A stretch of 64,000 nt of DNA from Cellulomonas sp. NS3. GTDB taxonomy: Bacteria; Actinomycetota; Actinomycetes; Actinomycetales; Cellulomonadaceae. How positions within the stretch are numbered: the stretch's first letter is position 1; the number at the start of each line of letters is the position of its first letter. Positions 36,646 through 45,976 of this stretch are shown one piece after another. The notes under the pieces are model-generated. The model searched no databases, had not been told where the DNA came from, and saw only the letters and a program-made list of their open reading frames with translations. The position numbers and the translations under genes were made by a program. Location of the stretch: NCBI RefSeq assembly GCF_024757985.1, contig NZ_CP103289.1, positions 496,001 through 560,000 on the forward strand. The letters are read 5' to 3'.

Positions 36646-36655
36646 CGATATATCG
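36646..36655. promoter_or_regulatory. PadR operator-like palindrome CGATATATCG
   Basis: The perfect palindrome CGATATATCG lies 132 bases upstream of the PadR start, with a further GCGATAGC just downstream. It is one of the very few AT-rich patches nearby, so it may also be part of a promoter. PadR proteins usually bind such TATA-containing dyads. The rest of 36514-36882 holds no gene. Confidence 0.55.
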
Positions 36656-36882
36656 GCGATAGCACGGTGGCAAGTCTTTCTGCACGAGCGACGTCGACCG
36701 GCCGCCGACGGGCCCTCCCGGGCCGGTAGGCCGCACGGGCGTCCCGAACCCCGTCCGAGGGCTGCGCGTCGCCCGATCGGCCGGGGTGACGTGCAGCGCC
36801 ACCCGTTCGCCGAGGGGGTCCTCGCTCACCTCGCCCGCGGGCTGCCGATGGGGCGGGCGCACGCCGTCCCGAAGGAGACCCC

Positions 36883-39800
36883 ATGAGCCCGCGCCGCACC
36901 TGGACCGCAGCCGCCGCCGCGGTCGCGCTCGTCGTCACGATCGGCGTCTCGGTCCTGGGCGGGGGTGAGGCCGTGGCGTACGCCGACGACTTCGGTGGCG
37001 GTGACGGCCTGCACCGGTACGTCGTCGTGCTCGAGGGCTCGCCGGCCGCCGCGGCCGCCAGCGTGCCCGCCGAGCCCACGGCTGCGCCGAGCAGCGCACC
37101 GTCCGGACCCGGCAGCACCGCCGCCGCCCCCACGGGCCCTGCGTCCGGGCGCGCCGAGACCGCGGCACCGGTCTCGACGCCGCACACCCCGGCGCCCGCC
37201 ACCGCGGCGTCGAGCACCCGGCCCGACCCGGCCGACCCGGCGGCCGGCACCTGGTCCACCGACCGCGTGCGCATCGACCTGACCCTGCTCGCCCGGGCGC
37301 AGGCGCAGCTCGGCCTCGACGGGCACACCGAGGACCACGGGACGGTCGCCTACTACGTCACCGACGACGGCGCGATGGTCATCACCGAGGGCGGGAACGG
37401 GGAGGTCACCGCGCTCGCGGACACGCTCACCGAGCCGGCGCCCGCGGCCGTTCCGGCCCCGGCTCCCGGATCAGGCCCGTCCCCGGCCGGATCGCCGGTC
37501 GAGGTCGCGCCGGCAGCGGCGCCCACAGCTCCCACCGCCACGGCGCCCTCCACCGCGCCGGCCCCGGAGGTCGGCACGCTCCCCGTCGACCCGGAGGCGG
37601 TGGCGGCGCTCGGTGGGCAGCCCGGAGTGGTGTCGGCCCAGCCTCTCGACGGTGGGCGCGTGCTCGTCGCGACCCGGCTGGCGCTGGACGACGTCGCTGC
37701 GCTGCCCGGAGTGGCGGCCGCGGAGGAGTCACCGCAGGCCCGGGTGCTCGCGGCCCCGCCGAGCGACCCTCTCTGGGCGCGATACGGCTACAACATCGAG
37801 AACACCGGCGCGAACGCCTACCAGCAGACCGCCGTCGCGGGCGCCGACGTGAACGCCCCGACCGCCTGGGAGGCCACCCAGGGCCAGGGCGCGGTCATCG
37901 CCGTCGTCGACACGGGCTTCGACACCGACCACCCGGACCTCGCGGGCGCGCTCTGGACGAACCCGACGGAGGCCTGCGGGTCGGCCGACACGAACGGCAA
38001 CGGCCTGCCCGGCGACTGCCACGGCTGGAACTTCTACGTCGGCTCGTCGGACCTCGACAACGGCACGCTCGGGTCGCACGGCACGAGCGTCTCCGGTGCC
38101 GCGGCCGCCCGTGCCGGCAACGGCAGCGGGAGCGCCGGGGTCGCACCGAAGGCGCAGATCATGCCGCTCGTCGTCGGCGGCGGGACGAGCATCGACATCC
38201 TGCTCGCCGCGAAGGCGATCCGGTACGCCGCGGACAACGGGGCCGACGTCATCAACGGCTCGTTCGGGGGCGGCTTCGGCGGGTACGCGCTCGACCAGCT
38301 GCGCGGAGCGATCGACTACGCCGTCGCCCGCGGCGTCGTGGTGGTCGTCGCGGCAGGCAACGACTCGGCCGACCGCGACGCCTCCCCGCTCTACCCGGCC
38401 TCGTTCACGAACCCCGGGATGATCACGGTCGGGTCGTCGACCGCCGCCGACACGATCGCCGGCCACTCCGCGTACGGCGCCGCGTCGGTCGACCTCTTCG
38501 CGCCCGGCTCGAAGGTCGTCGCACCGTGGCCCGGCGGCGGGTACGTCGCGCTCGACGGCACCTCCATCGCGTCACCGCACGTCGCTGCGGCAGCCGCGCT
38601 GTACCGCAGCCTGCGCCCCGAGATGCCGGTGCAGGACGTCGTCGACCGCATCCTGTCCGACGCGGCGCGCCGCCCGGCGTTCGCGGGCCGCTCGGTCACC
38701 GGCGCGCGACTCGACCTCGCGGACGTCGGGGCCGTCGTCGGCACGGACGCCGCGACGTACGCGTTCGCCGGGATGACCGGGACCCCGGGCGCGCAGACGC
38801 CGAGAGTCTCGGTGACGTCGCCGGCGGAGGCCGGGTCCTACCAGCTCGTGGTCGGCCTCGCGATGCTCGTCGACGGCGAGATCTGGGCGGTCGCCGACGA
38901 GGACGTCACCGTCGACGGGCGGACCTTGACGACCGACGACGCCGGGCAGGTCACGCTCGACCTCGGGAGCCGTCCGTTCCTCGGTGCACTCGACGTGCGG
39001 CCCGCGCTGACGCTCGGCGCCGGCAGCTTCGGCCTGACCGCGCAGGTGCTCAAGGACGGGCAGCCCCTCACGCGTCCGTACGCGGCACCGCTCGTCGTCC
39101 GCGCCGCCCCCGTGCAGCCGACGCCCGCCCCGACCTCGTCCGCGGCTCCCGCACCGGGGACCAGCCCGGCGCCGGGCGGCAGCACGCCGACCCCGGGGGC
39201 CACGCCCCGCCCGACGACTCCGGGCGTCACCCCGGCGCCCAGCACCTCGCCGGGCAACGGGTCCACCCCGGCGCCCAGCACGCCCAGGCCGACGTCGGGT
39301 GCCACGCCCGCGCCGGGCACCACGCCCGCACCAGGCACGGCTCCCGCGCCGGGGACGAGGCCCGCGCCGGGGACGACACCCGCACCCGCCACGACCCCGC
39401 TGCCCGGTGCGGCGCCGCGCCCGAGCACGACCCCCGCGGCCACCCCGCGCCCCTCGGTGACGGCGTCACCGGCGCCGGCCCCCACCCCGAGCACGTCGCC
39501 CACCGCCGGGACGGTCCGTCCGGCGCCGGCCCCGACACCCGCCGCGACGTCCTCGGCTCCCGACGTCCGGCGCTACGACCAGGTCGGCGCGTTCCGGGTC
39601 ACGAGCATCTCGCCGGTGCACGTGAGCACCACCGGTGGGACGGTCGTCACCGTGACGGGGACCGCCCTCGAGGCGGGCACCGGCGTCCGCGTGGGCGGGA
39701 CCCGCACCGCCGACGTGCTGAGCAGCTCGAGCACGTCGGTCGTGTTCCGGACCCCCTCGGCGGTCGCCGGGACCTATGACGTCACGCTGTTCAAGAACGG

Positions 39801-40143
39801 GCGGACGAGCGTGCTGACCGGCGGGCTGGTGTACGAGGGTGGCAGCTCGACCCCCGCTCCCGGCGGCTCCCAGCCGACCCCCGGCGCCACCCCGTCGCCC
39901 CCGGCGAGCACGCCCGCTCCGACCCCCGCGCCGACCCCCACACCGACCCCGGTGGGCGGTGTCCCGGGCCCCGGGGCGACGACGCCGGCGCCGGGCGGCG
40001 GCCCGGGGACCACGCCCACGACCCCGAGCGCGACCCGCGTCGGGCCGAACGGGGAGCGGCTGGTCCGCAACGACGCGCTCGCGGCGCTCGCGGGCCTCTG
40101 GGCGACGGACTGCTCGCGCGGCTGCCGCGGCGTCCAGGCGTAG
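36883..40143 (+). CDS. secreted subtilisin-family (S8) peptidase with Pro/Thr linkers and TIG domain
   Basis: Exported serine protease of 1086 residues. The signal peptide (1-33) is followed by a Pro/Ala-rich propeptide region to about 290. The S8 catalytic domain (about 320-615) shows the triad VVDTGFDTDHP (Asp343), GSHGTSVSG (His399) and GTSIASPHVAAA (Ser561), with oxyanion Asn493. A beta-sandwich follows (620-740), then about 150 residues of TPAPGT-type linker. An IPT/TIG domain sits near 905-985, then another Pro/Thr linker and a last segment ending in two cysteines (TDCSRGCRG). AAGGAG precedes the ATG. The layout suggests an enzyme held at or beyond the wall. Confidence 0.93.
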   Translation: MSPRRTWTAAAAAVALVVTIGVSVLGGGEAVAYADDFGGGDGLHRYVVVLEGSPAAAAASVPAEPTAAPSSAPSGPGSTAAAPTGPASGRAETAAPVSTPHTPAPATAASSTRPDPADPAAGTWSTDRVRIDLTLLARAQAQLGLDGHTEDHGTVAYYVTDDGAMVITEGGNGEVTALADTLTEPAPAAVPAPAPGSGPSPAGSPVEVAPAAAPTAPTATAPSTAPAPEVGTLPVDPEAVAALGGQPGVVSAQPLDGGRVLVATRLALDDVAALPGVAAAEESPQARVLAAPPSDPLWARYGYNIENTGANAYQQTAVAGADVNAPTAWEATQGQGAVIAVVDTGFDTDHPDLAGALWTNPTEACGSADTNGNGLPGDCHGWNFYVGSSDLDNGTLGSHGTSVSGAAAARAGNGSGSAGVAPKAQIMPLVVGGGTSIDILLAAKAIRYAADNGADVINGSFGGGFGGYALDQLRGAIDYAVARGVVVVVAAGNDSADRDASPLYPASFTNPGMITVGSSTAADTIAGHSAYGAASVDLFAPGSKVVAPWPGGGYVALDGTSIASPHVAAAAALYRSLRPEMPVQDVVDRILSDAARRPAFAGRSVTGARLDLADVGAVVGTDAATYAFAGMTGTPGAQTPRVSVTSPAEAGSYQLVVGLAMLVDGEIWAVADEDVTVDGRTLTTDDAGQVTLDLGSRPFLGALDVRPALTLGAGSFGLTAQVLKDGQPLTRPYAAPLVVRAAPVQPTPAPTSSAAPAPGTSPAPGGSTPTPGATPRPTTPGVTPAPSTSPGNGSTPAPSTPRPTSGATPAPGTTPAPGTAPAPGTRPAPGTTPAPATTPLPGAAPRPSTTPAATPRPSVTASPAPAPTPSTSPTAGTVRPAPAPTPAATSSAPDVRRYDQVGAFRVTSISPVHVSTTGGTVVTVTGTALEAGTGVRVGGTRTADVLSSSSTSVVFRTPSAVAGTYDVTLFKNGRTSVLTGGLVYEGGSSTPAPGGSQPTPGATPSPPASTPAPTPAPTPTPTPVGGVPGPGATTPAPGGGPGTTPTTPSATRVGPNGERLVRNDALAALAGLWATDCSRGCRGVQA

Positions 40144-40441
40144 TCGGCGCGTCGGCGGCACACGAGGATCCGCCCGGTCCGGCACCCCGTGTGGTCCGGA
40201 CGGTCGGGATGCTCGCTCCCTGCTCCTCGGAGAGCCCAGGCCTGTGCCGGAGCGCGTGACGCGGCGCCGCTCGGCCTCGCGCCCGCGGCCTGGGTGCTCG
40301 ACGTCGCAGGCCCGGGCGGCAGCGGCAGCATCGCCGTCCGCTCGCTCGACGACCTCGCCGTGCTCGGCGCGGTGGCCGGCTGGCCGCCGCCGCCCGACTG
40401 GCCGACGCCCGCGCCGACCGTGCGCCCCTGACGCGGACGCC
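40144..40441. other. intergenic region with possible gene remnant
   Basis: No complete gene. The frame ending at 40431 reads plausibly as protein in its last about 55 residues (PAAWVLDVAGPGGSGS; AVRSLDDLAVLGAVAGW; then PPPPDWP), but it lacks a credible start and its upstream part is not protein-like. It may be the tail of a decayed gene. Confidence 0.3.
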
Positions 40442-40475
40442 GGCCGGCCCCGCCGCCGTGGCAGCGGGACCGGCC
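40442..40475. terminator. hairpin terminator between convergent genes
   Basis: GGCCGGCCCCGC at 40442-40453 pairs with GCGGGACCGGCC at 40464-40475 with one G-T-type mismatch and a ten-base loop. It separates the subtilisin gene from the convergent hydrolase gene. Confidence 0.7.
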
Positions 40476-40488
40476 GGGTCCCGTCAGG

Positions 40489-42180
40489 TCACCAGAACGG
40501 CAGGCCCGGCGGGACGTCGATCCGCGGTGCGGCGGAGCGGGCGCCCGGGTCGGCCGGCGCGAACGGGACGAGGTCCGGCGCGCACACCGTGCCGTCGGCG
40601 GGCGGCTCGCCCGTGAGCAGGTACGTCGCGATGTGCTCGTCGACGCACACGCTCTTGCCGATCGCCGTGTGGCCCCAGCCGTCGAGGGTCAGCAGGTGGC
40701 CCGCCGGGAACAGGTCCCGGTACGGCTCGGTCTGCTGGTACGGGGTCGCGGGGTCGAAGCGCGTCCCGACCACCAGCACGGGCGCGGTCGTGGTCTGCTG
40801 CCACGGGCCGGTGAAGGCGTCGCGGTCCTCGATCTTCCAGCCCTCGCACGGCAGCCCGACCCAGCCACGGAACCGGCCGAAGTAGGGCGCGGTCTCGTCG
40901 TAGGCGTCGATCAGGCGCGGGTACCGGTCGACGCGGCCGTTCGACGCGGTGTCGACGCACAAGCTCGCGAGGGCGCCGCCGATCGACGGGTAGTCCTCTC
41001 CGCGCAGGCGGGCGCCGAGCGCGGAGCGGGTGCCCGCAGCGGCGGACGCCACAGCCGTCGGGTCGGGGGAGAGCGCAGCGAGCTCCGCGAGCAGCGCGGC
41101 CAGGTCCGGCCACAGCGCGGGCGAGTAGAGCGACTGGAACGTCGTCGCGACCGCGAGCTGCTGCGTCACGAGCAGCGTCGTGCCGTCCGGGAGCGGGATC
41201 TCGACGGGCTGCGTGGCGAGCCGGTCGAACGTCTCGTACGCGACCGTTGCGGGGTCGCCGAACGCCGCGAGCGGGCACGTCGCGGGGCCGCCCTCGGCGC
41301 ACAGGCGCGTGAACTCCCCGAAGGTCTCGTGCGCGCCCAGCCCCTGCCGGATGCGGATGCCGAGCGGGACGGACGGTGCCGCGTCGCCCGAGCCGGTGCC
41401 GCTCCACGCGACGGGGTCGACCGTCGCGTCGAGCAGGAAGCGCCCGACCCGGTCGGGGAACAGGCGGGCGTAGGTCGCGCCGAGGTACGTGCCGTAGCTG
41501 TACCCGGCGTAGAACAGTCGCTCGTCGCCGACGGCCGCGCGCAGCAGGTCCATGTCGCGGGCGACGTTGGCGGTCGACGCGGTCGCGAACCGCACCGGCG
41601 ACGTCACCTGGCAGCGCGCGGCGAGAGCGAGGCCCTCGAGCGTGTACCGGGCCTCCTCCCGCGGCGTGATCGGGTAGATCTGTGCCAGCAGCGGCGACGC
41701 GTCCTCCTCGGCCTGGGTCCGGAAGCACGTCGCGGGGTCCGAGCCGGCGACCGCACGCGGGTCGAAGCCGAGGACGTCGAACCGCGCGAGCACCTCCGGC
41801 GGGTAGATGAACGGGGCGGCCTGCTGGACGAACTGGACGCCGCTGCCGCCCGGGCCGCCCGGGTTCGTGAACAGCGTCCCGACGCGCTCCGCGGGGTCGC
41901 CGCTCGCGGGGAGCAGGGTCAGCGCGATCGTGGTCGTCGCGCCGCGCGGGCGGTCGTGGTCGCGCGGGACCTCAGCCGTCGCGCAGAGGAAGGGCTCGAG
42001 GCCCTCGCCGCACGGCTGCCAGTCGAGCTCGGGGACGGGTGCCGCGGTCCGCGCGGTTGCGGGTGCGGCGTCCGTGGGCGCGGACGGCGCGGCGCCCAGT
42101 GCGGTTGGGACGGCGAGCGTCGTGGCGAGCAGCGTCGTGGTCAGGAGGGCGAGCCCTCGGGTCCGGCGCAGGGTGGTCAT
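40489..42180 (-). CDS. secreted alpha/beta-hydrolase, tripeptidyl aminopeptidase type
   Basis: Exported serine peptidase or esterase of 563 residues. The signal peptide (1-31, LALLTTTLLATTLAVPTALGA) leads into an alpha/beta-hydrolase core. Oxyanion motif FTNPGGPGGSG, nucleophile in FYAGYSYGTYLG, acid in VVGTRFDPATPY and His in LDGWGHTAIG match the SlpD/SlpE tripeptidyl aminopeptidases of Streptomyces, including the C-terminal TAP-like domain. Six or more cysteines probably form disulfides. It would trim N-terminal tripeptides from extracellular proteins. The 302-base divergent gap to the metalloprotease should hold both promoters. Confidence 0.92.
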   Translation of the reverse strand: MTTLRRTRGLALLTTTLLATTLAVPTALGAAPSAPTDAAPATARTAAPVPELDWQPCGEGLEPFLCATAEVPRDHDRPRGATTTIALTLLPASGDPAERVGTLFTNPGGPGGSGVQFVQQAAPFIYPPEVLARFDVLGFDPRAVAGSDPATCFRTQAEEDASPLLAQIYPITPREEARYTLEGLALAARCQVTSPVRFATASTANVARDMDLLRAAVGDERLFYAGYSYGTYLGATYARLFPDRVGRFLLDATVDPVAWSGTGSGDAAPSVPLGIRIRQGLGAHETFGEFTRLCAEGGPATCPLAAFGDPATVAYETFDRLATQPVEIPLPDGTTLLVTQQLAVATTFQSLYSPALWPDLAALLAELAALSPDPTAVASAAAGTRSALGARLRGEDYPSIGGALASLCVDTASNGRVDRYPRLIDAYDETAPYFGRFRGWVGLPCEGWKIEDRDAFTGPWQQTTTAPVLVVGTRFDPATPYQQTEPYRDLFPAGHLLTLDGWGHTAIGKSVCVDEHIATYLLTGEPPADGTVCAPDLVPFAPADPGARSAAPRIDVPPGLPFW

Positions 42181-42481
42181 GGCGGCTCCCGGTCGTCGTC
42201 GGTCGGTGCCTTCACCTTGCCAACGGGGGGCGCCGAGGCCAAGGGCTGCGGGGCGATCCGGTGCGAACGGTGCCGCAAGGGGCAGGCGTCGGGGTCGTGG
42301 CGGGCGCGGTCCCGAGGCGCACGTGTCGGTCGGTGCTCGTACGGTGCTCGGCACAGGTCGCGGCCGTGGCACCGGGGGAGCCGCGCGCGGCGTCGCGTAT
42401 CACGGGCACGTGCCCGGCGTCCTCCCTGCGTCGCCGCCCGACGACGCCCACCCGTCCGAACGCCCAGCCCAGGAGCCGAGC

Positions 42482-43516
42482 ATGCCCACACCCGAGAAGG
42501 CCAGGTTCTGCACCGACCGCATCCTGTTCCGCGACCAGCAGCGCCTCCAGCGCACCGTCGACGTCGACGGCCGGCTGCACGCGATCACCCTGCTGCACAA
42601 GCTGTGGATCACGGGGTCCACGCTGCACGTCCGGTTCCTCGGCGGCACGCCCGCACAGCGGCAGGTCGCGCGCGAGCAGGCCGGGTGGTGGACGGAGCAC
42701 GCCAACATCCACTTCGTGTTCGACGACGCCCCCGACGCCCAGATCCGCATCTCCTTCGACGCGAGCGACGGTGCGTGGTCGTACGTCGGCACCGACAACG
42801 TCACGATCCCGCCCGACGAGCCGACGATGAACCTCGGCTTCCTCGACGGCGGCACCGCGGCGCACGAGTTCGGGCACGCGCTCGGCCTCGCGCACGAGCA
42901 CCAGAACCCCGACGGCGGCATCCGCTGGAACGAGCCCGTCGTCATCCAGGACCTCATGGGGCCGCCGAACAACTGGAGCCCCGAGACGATCCGGCACAAC
43001 GTGCTGAAGAAGTACACAGTCGACCAGGTCAAGGGCACGAAGTTCGACCCGAGGTCGATCATGCTCTACTTCTTCCCCGCCCGGTGGACCCTCGACGGGG
43101 TCGGCACGGAGGCCAACGAGGTGCTCTCCGAGGTGGACAAGTCCTACATCGGCAGCGCCGACGCGTACCCGAGGACGATCAAGCCGCCGGAGCTCCAGGC
43201 GACCGAGCTGCTCGTGGACGCCGCGAACCGCACGCCCGCCTCGATCGGCGAGGCCGGCGAGGAGGACCTGTACAAGTTCACGGTCTCGACGGCGGGCACG
43301 TACGTCGCGAACACGCGCGGGCCGACCGACCTCGTGATGGACCTGTTCGGCCCCGAGGACCCGACGAGGCTCGTCGCGTCCGACGACGACAGCGGCGTGG
43401 GCCTCAACGCCCGCATCGCGACGGCGCTGGACCCGGGGACGTACTACCTGCGCGTGCGCCACTTCGACGAGAAGCGGGGCACCGGGACGTACACGATGAA
43501 GGTCCGTTCGGCCTGA
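42482..43516 (+). CDS. zinc metalloprotease (HExxHxxGxxH) with C-terminal PPC domain, no signal peptide
   Basis: Protein of 344 residues. The metzincin motif HEFGHALGLAHEH (about residues 130-142) supplies three His ligands and the catalytic Glu, and SIMLYFFP is the Met-turn. The fold resembles M12A/M10-like peptidases. A C-terminal pre-peptidase (PPC) beta-sandwich follows from about 245 (DLYKFTVSTAGTYVANTRG; LDPGTYYLRVRHFD). PPC domains occur in secreted enzymes, yet the start MPTPEKARFC has no signal peptide and no upstream start adds one. Secretion by another route, or an intracellular role, is open. Confidence 0.88.
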   Translation: MPTPEKARFCTDRILFRDQQRLQRTVDVDGRLHAITLLHKLWITGSTLHVRFLGGTPAQRQVAREQAGWWTEHANIHFVFDDAPDAQIRISFDASDGAWSYVGTDNVTIPPDEPTMNLGFLDGGTAAHEFGHALGLAHEHQNPDGGIRWNEPVVIQDLMGPPNNWSPETIRHNVLKKYTVDQVKGTKFDPRSIMLYFFPARWTLDGVGTEANEVLSEVDKSYIGSADAYPRTIKPPELQATELLVDAANRTPASIGEAGEEDLYKFTVSTAGTYVANTRGPTDLVMDLFGPEDPTRLVASDDDSGVGLNARIATALDPGTYYLRVRHFDEKRGTGTYTMKVRSA

Positions 43517-43527
43517 CCTGCCCCCGG

Positions 43528-43556
43528 CGCCGGCCGTCGTCCCACGACGGCCGGCG
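43528..43556. terminator. bidirectional hairpin terminator
   Basis: GCCGGCCGTCGT at 43529-43540 pairs perfectly with 43544-43555 around the loop CCC, and one more C-G pair extends it to 43528/43556. It lies between the convergent metalloprotease and FAD genes. Confidence 0.82.
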
Positions 43557-43616
43557 ACCCGGGCGGCGAGCAGCGCCGGGATCCTCGTCGTCACCCGGCC
43601 GAGCCCCCCGGTGGCG

Positions 43617-45128
43617 TCAGGCCGTCGTCGGACGTGGCGCCGGGGTGTCCGCCGGGTCGAGGCCGTCGCCCGCACGGTCCGCGCTCTCGGCCCGGTGCTC
43701 CGCCCTGCCCTCGTGCACGATCGCCGGACGACCCGCCGCGGGCCCGTACCCGCGCACGCGGGCCCGGAGCGCCGCCGCGACCAGCCCCGGGCGCAGCAGC
43801 AGCCACGGCGAGCCCATCAGGTGGTAGACGCGCATCGTCGTGCTGTGCGCGAGCTCGTCGCCGTGCACGGAGAGGCGGCCGAGCTCACGGGTCCACCGGC
43901 CCAGGAGCGCGGTGACGGCGGGCTGACGACCGTCGCTCGACGCGTACCGCAGGTCCTCGCCGGTCGCGATGGACCAGGGCAGCGCCGCGACGCGCGCGAA
44001 CCGGCGCAGCAGCCGGCGCTCGTCCCCGTCGCGCAGCCCGCGCCGCAGCGCGTCGCGCAGCACGAGCGCCTCGCACGCCGCGACGGTGACGCCCTGCCCG
44101 TACACGGGGTTGAACGCGCACATCGCGTCACCGACCACGAGCAGCCCGGCGGGCCAGTTCCGCACGTCCTCGTAGTGGTGCCGTCGGTTGCCCGTCTGCC
44201 GGTGCACGGCGACGTCGCCCTCGGGCCGTCCTGCGGCGTGCAGCTCGGCGAGGGCGCCGTCCCGCAGGCCGGCCAGGTAGGCCGCGAGCGCGTCCGCGTC
44301 GCGCGGCGGGCGCTGCCCCACGCCCACGCCGCCGACGATCCAGCGCCCGCCCTCGACGGGCAGCGCGATCCCCCCGCGGGGGTCGTCGGGGGACGCCTGG
44401 ATGACGATGCCCGGAGCGGCGACGCTGCCCGGGTCGAGCGCGTACACGCGCGCCGAGTAGCCCACGTGCGCGTCCACCTCGGTGACCCGGGCCGGGGCCA
44501 CGCCCGCGGCGGCGAGCCACACCGGCAGCCGTGACGAACGTCCGGTGGCGTCCACGACGAGGTCCGCGGCGACCGACGTGCCGTCCGCGAGGTCGACCCA
44601 CCACGCCGGCCCGGCGCCGACGTCGCCGCGACGCAGACCCGTGACCCGCACGCCGTCCCGGAGGGTGACGCCCGGGAGCGCCGCGACACGCCGCCGGACG
44701 ACGTCCTCGAACAGCGGTCGCGTCGCCGAGAGCACCGCGAACTGCGGCCGCCCGGTCGGCTGCCACCCGCGCTCGCTGTTCCAGGCGAGCGTGCCGGTGT
44801 CGATCTCGACCGCGCCGGCCGCGTGGAGCTCGTCGCGGAAACCGGGCAGCAGCTCCTCGACGGCGAGCATCCCGCGGTAGAGGAAGACGTGCGGCTGACG
44901 CCCCTGCGGGACGCCGCTGCGGGGCCGGGGTGCGTCGGGCAGCTCGTCGCGCTCGAGCACCGTGACCGTGCGGCCGGCCGCGGCGGCGGCCGCTGCGGCG
45001 AACGACCCGGCGAGGCTCGCACCGAGCACGACGACGTGGCGGGGCTGGGGGCGGGACCGGACCGGCGCCACCGGACCTCCAGGGTGAGGTGCGCCGGCGG
45101 CGAGGGCCGTCGTCGGCTGCGTGCCCAC
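43617..45128 (-). CDS. FAD-dependent oxidoreductase (halogenase/monooxygenase-like)
   Basis: Flavoprotein of 503 residues. The FAD-binding Rossmann motif VVVLGASLAGSFAAAAAA is near residue 32, the second motif GLLVVGDAMCAFNPVYGQGVTVAACEA near 325. The latter, with NPVYGQG, is typical of actinobacterial FAD-dependent monooxygenases or ring hydroxylases. The Pro/Arg-rich C-terminus (about 45 residues) looks disordered. The GTG at 45128 begins GTQPTTALAAG. No biosynthetic cluster is near, so its substrate is unknown. Confidence 0.87.
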   Translation of the reverse strand: MGTQPTTALAAGAPHPGGPVAPVRSRPQPRHVVVLGASLAGSFAAAAAAAAGRTVTVLERDELPDAPRPRSGVPQGRQPHVFLYRGMLAVEELLPGFRDELHAAGAVEIDTGTLAWNSERGWQPTGRPQFAVLSATRPLFEDVVRRRVAALPGVTLRDGVRVTGLRRGDVGAGPAWWVDLADGTSVAADLVVDATGRSSRLPVWLAAAGVAPARVTEVDAHVGYSARVYALDPGSVAAPGIVIQASPDDPRGGIALPVEGGRWIVGGVGVGQRPPRDADALAAYLAGLRDGALAELHAAGRPEGDVAVHRQTGNRRHHYEDVRNWPAGLLVVGDAMCAFNPVYGQGVTVAACEALVLRDALRRGLRDGDERRLLRRFARVAALPWSIATGEDLRYASSDGRQPAVTALLGRWTRELGRLSVHGDELAHSTTMRVYHLMGSPWLLLRPGLVAAALRARVRGYGPAAGRPAIVHEGRAEHRAESADRAGDGLDPADTPAPRPTTA

Positions 45129-45220
45129 TGAAGTCCACGCGGAGCCGGGGCGTCAACGGTCCGCGCGGACCGGGACACCCCTGCGGGCGGGGTGCTCACC
45201 GGCAGCCCGCCCGCGGGACG

Positions 45221-45976
45221 TCACTGCTGCTGCGCCCGCGCGATCAGCCGCTGGCCGAGCTGCCCGGCGGTCTGGTTGTCGAGCAGGTTGGTCTGCGCCT
45301 CGACGATCCGCGTGAGCGCGGGGTCGTGGCGCTGCACCTCCGAGGACTGGAGCAGCACCGTGCCGGCACCGGTGAAGTCGTACTGGCGCTCCTCGCCGGA
45401 CTCGCGCCCGAGCATCGCCTGGACGCCGGACATCAGGGAGTACGCCATCCAGTTGTAGTCGTAGTGCTGGCTCGGGGACGGGCAGTCGGCCCAGCCGAGC
45501 AGGGCCTCGGGGTCCGCACGGAACGGCGGCTCGACGAAGATCACCGGGCCGTTGGACGACGCAAGGAACTTGCCGGTGCCGATGAGCGTGACGAACCCGG
45601 GGACGATCGACTGCTTGAGCTCGAGGCCGGTCTCGAACGCGAGCAGGTTGACCTGCTTGATCGTCAGGTTCCCGTCGTCGAGGTCGTAGGAGTTGATGTC
45701 GTTGCCGCGGTCGCCGATGACGAGCTTGCCGCGGCCGCTCGCGACGACCCAGTCCTGCGCGTACAGCGGCGAGGCGAACCGGGCCGCGACCCACGCGGCG
45801 CGGGACGCGAACGCGCTCACGCCGGAGAAGTCGATGGTCCCGTAGTAGGCGATCATCGCGCCCTTGGACGTGAACCACTCGCCGTTCAGGTCGATGCTGA
45901 ACGCGTAGGCGTTGACGTTGTCGTTGCTGGGCAGCGTCTGGGCGTCGAGGACGGCCGCGTCGATCCCGGTGATCAT
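45221..45976 (-). CDS. AIM24-family protein
   Basis: Third of three adjacent AIM24 paralogues, 251 residues and the longest. The beta-rich fold shows EWFTSKGAMIAYYGTIDFSG and GKFLASSNGPVIFVE. The C-terminal about 60 residues (RESGEERQYDFTGAGTVLLQSSEVQR) extend beyond the usual core. It starts by overlapping the stop of the second paralogue. AIM24 domains occur in mitochondrial and bacterial proteins; the bacterial role is unsettled, with links to tellurite-resistance-type modules. Confidence 0.88.
   Translation of the reverse strand: MITGIDAAVLDAQTLPSNDNVNAYAFSIDLNGEWFTSKGAMIAYYGTIDFSGVSAFASRAAWVAARFASPLYAQDWVVASGRGKLVIGDRGNDINSYDLDDGNLTIKQVNLLAFETGLELKQSIVPGFVTLIGTGKFLASSNGPVIFVEPPFRADPEALLGWADCPSPSQHYDYNWMAYSLMSGVQAMLGRESGEERQYDFTGAGTVLLQSSEVQRHDPALTRIVEAQTNLLDNQTAGQLGQRLIARAQQQ

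Noticed and set aside
39110-39560. CRISPR-like or satellite repeat suspected from regular ACCCCGGCGCC-type repeats
   Set aside because: The repeats are in frame and code for the Pro/Thr linker of the subtilisin; there are no spacers.
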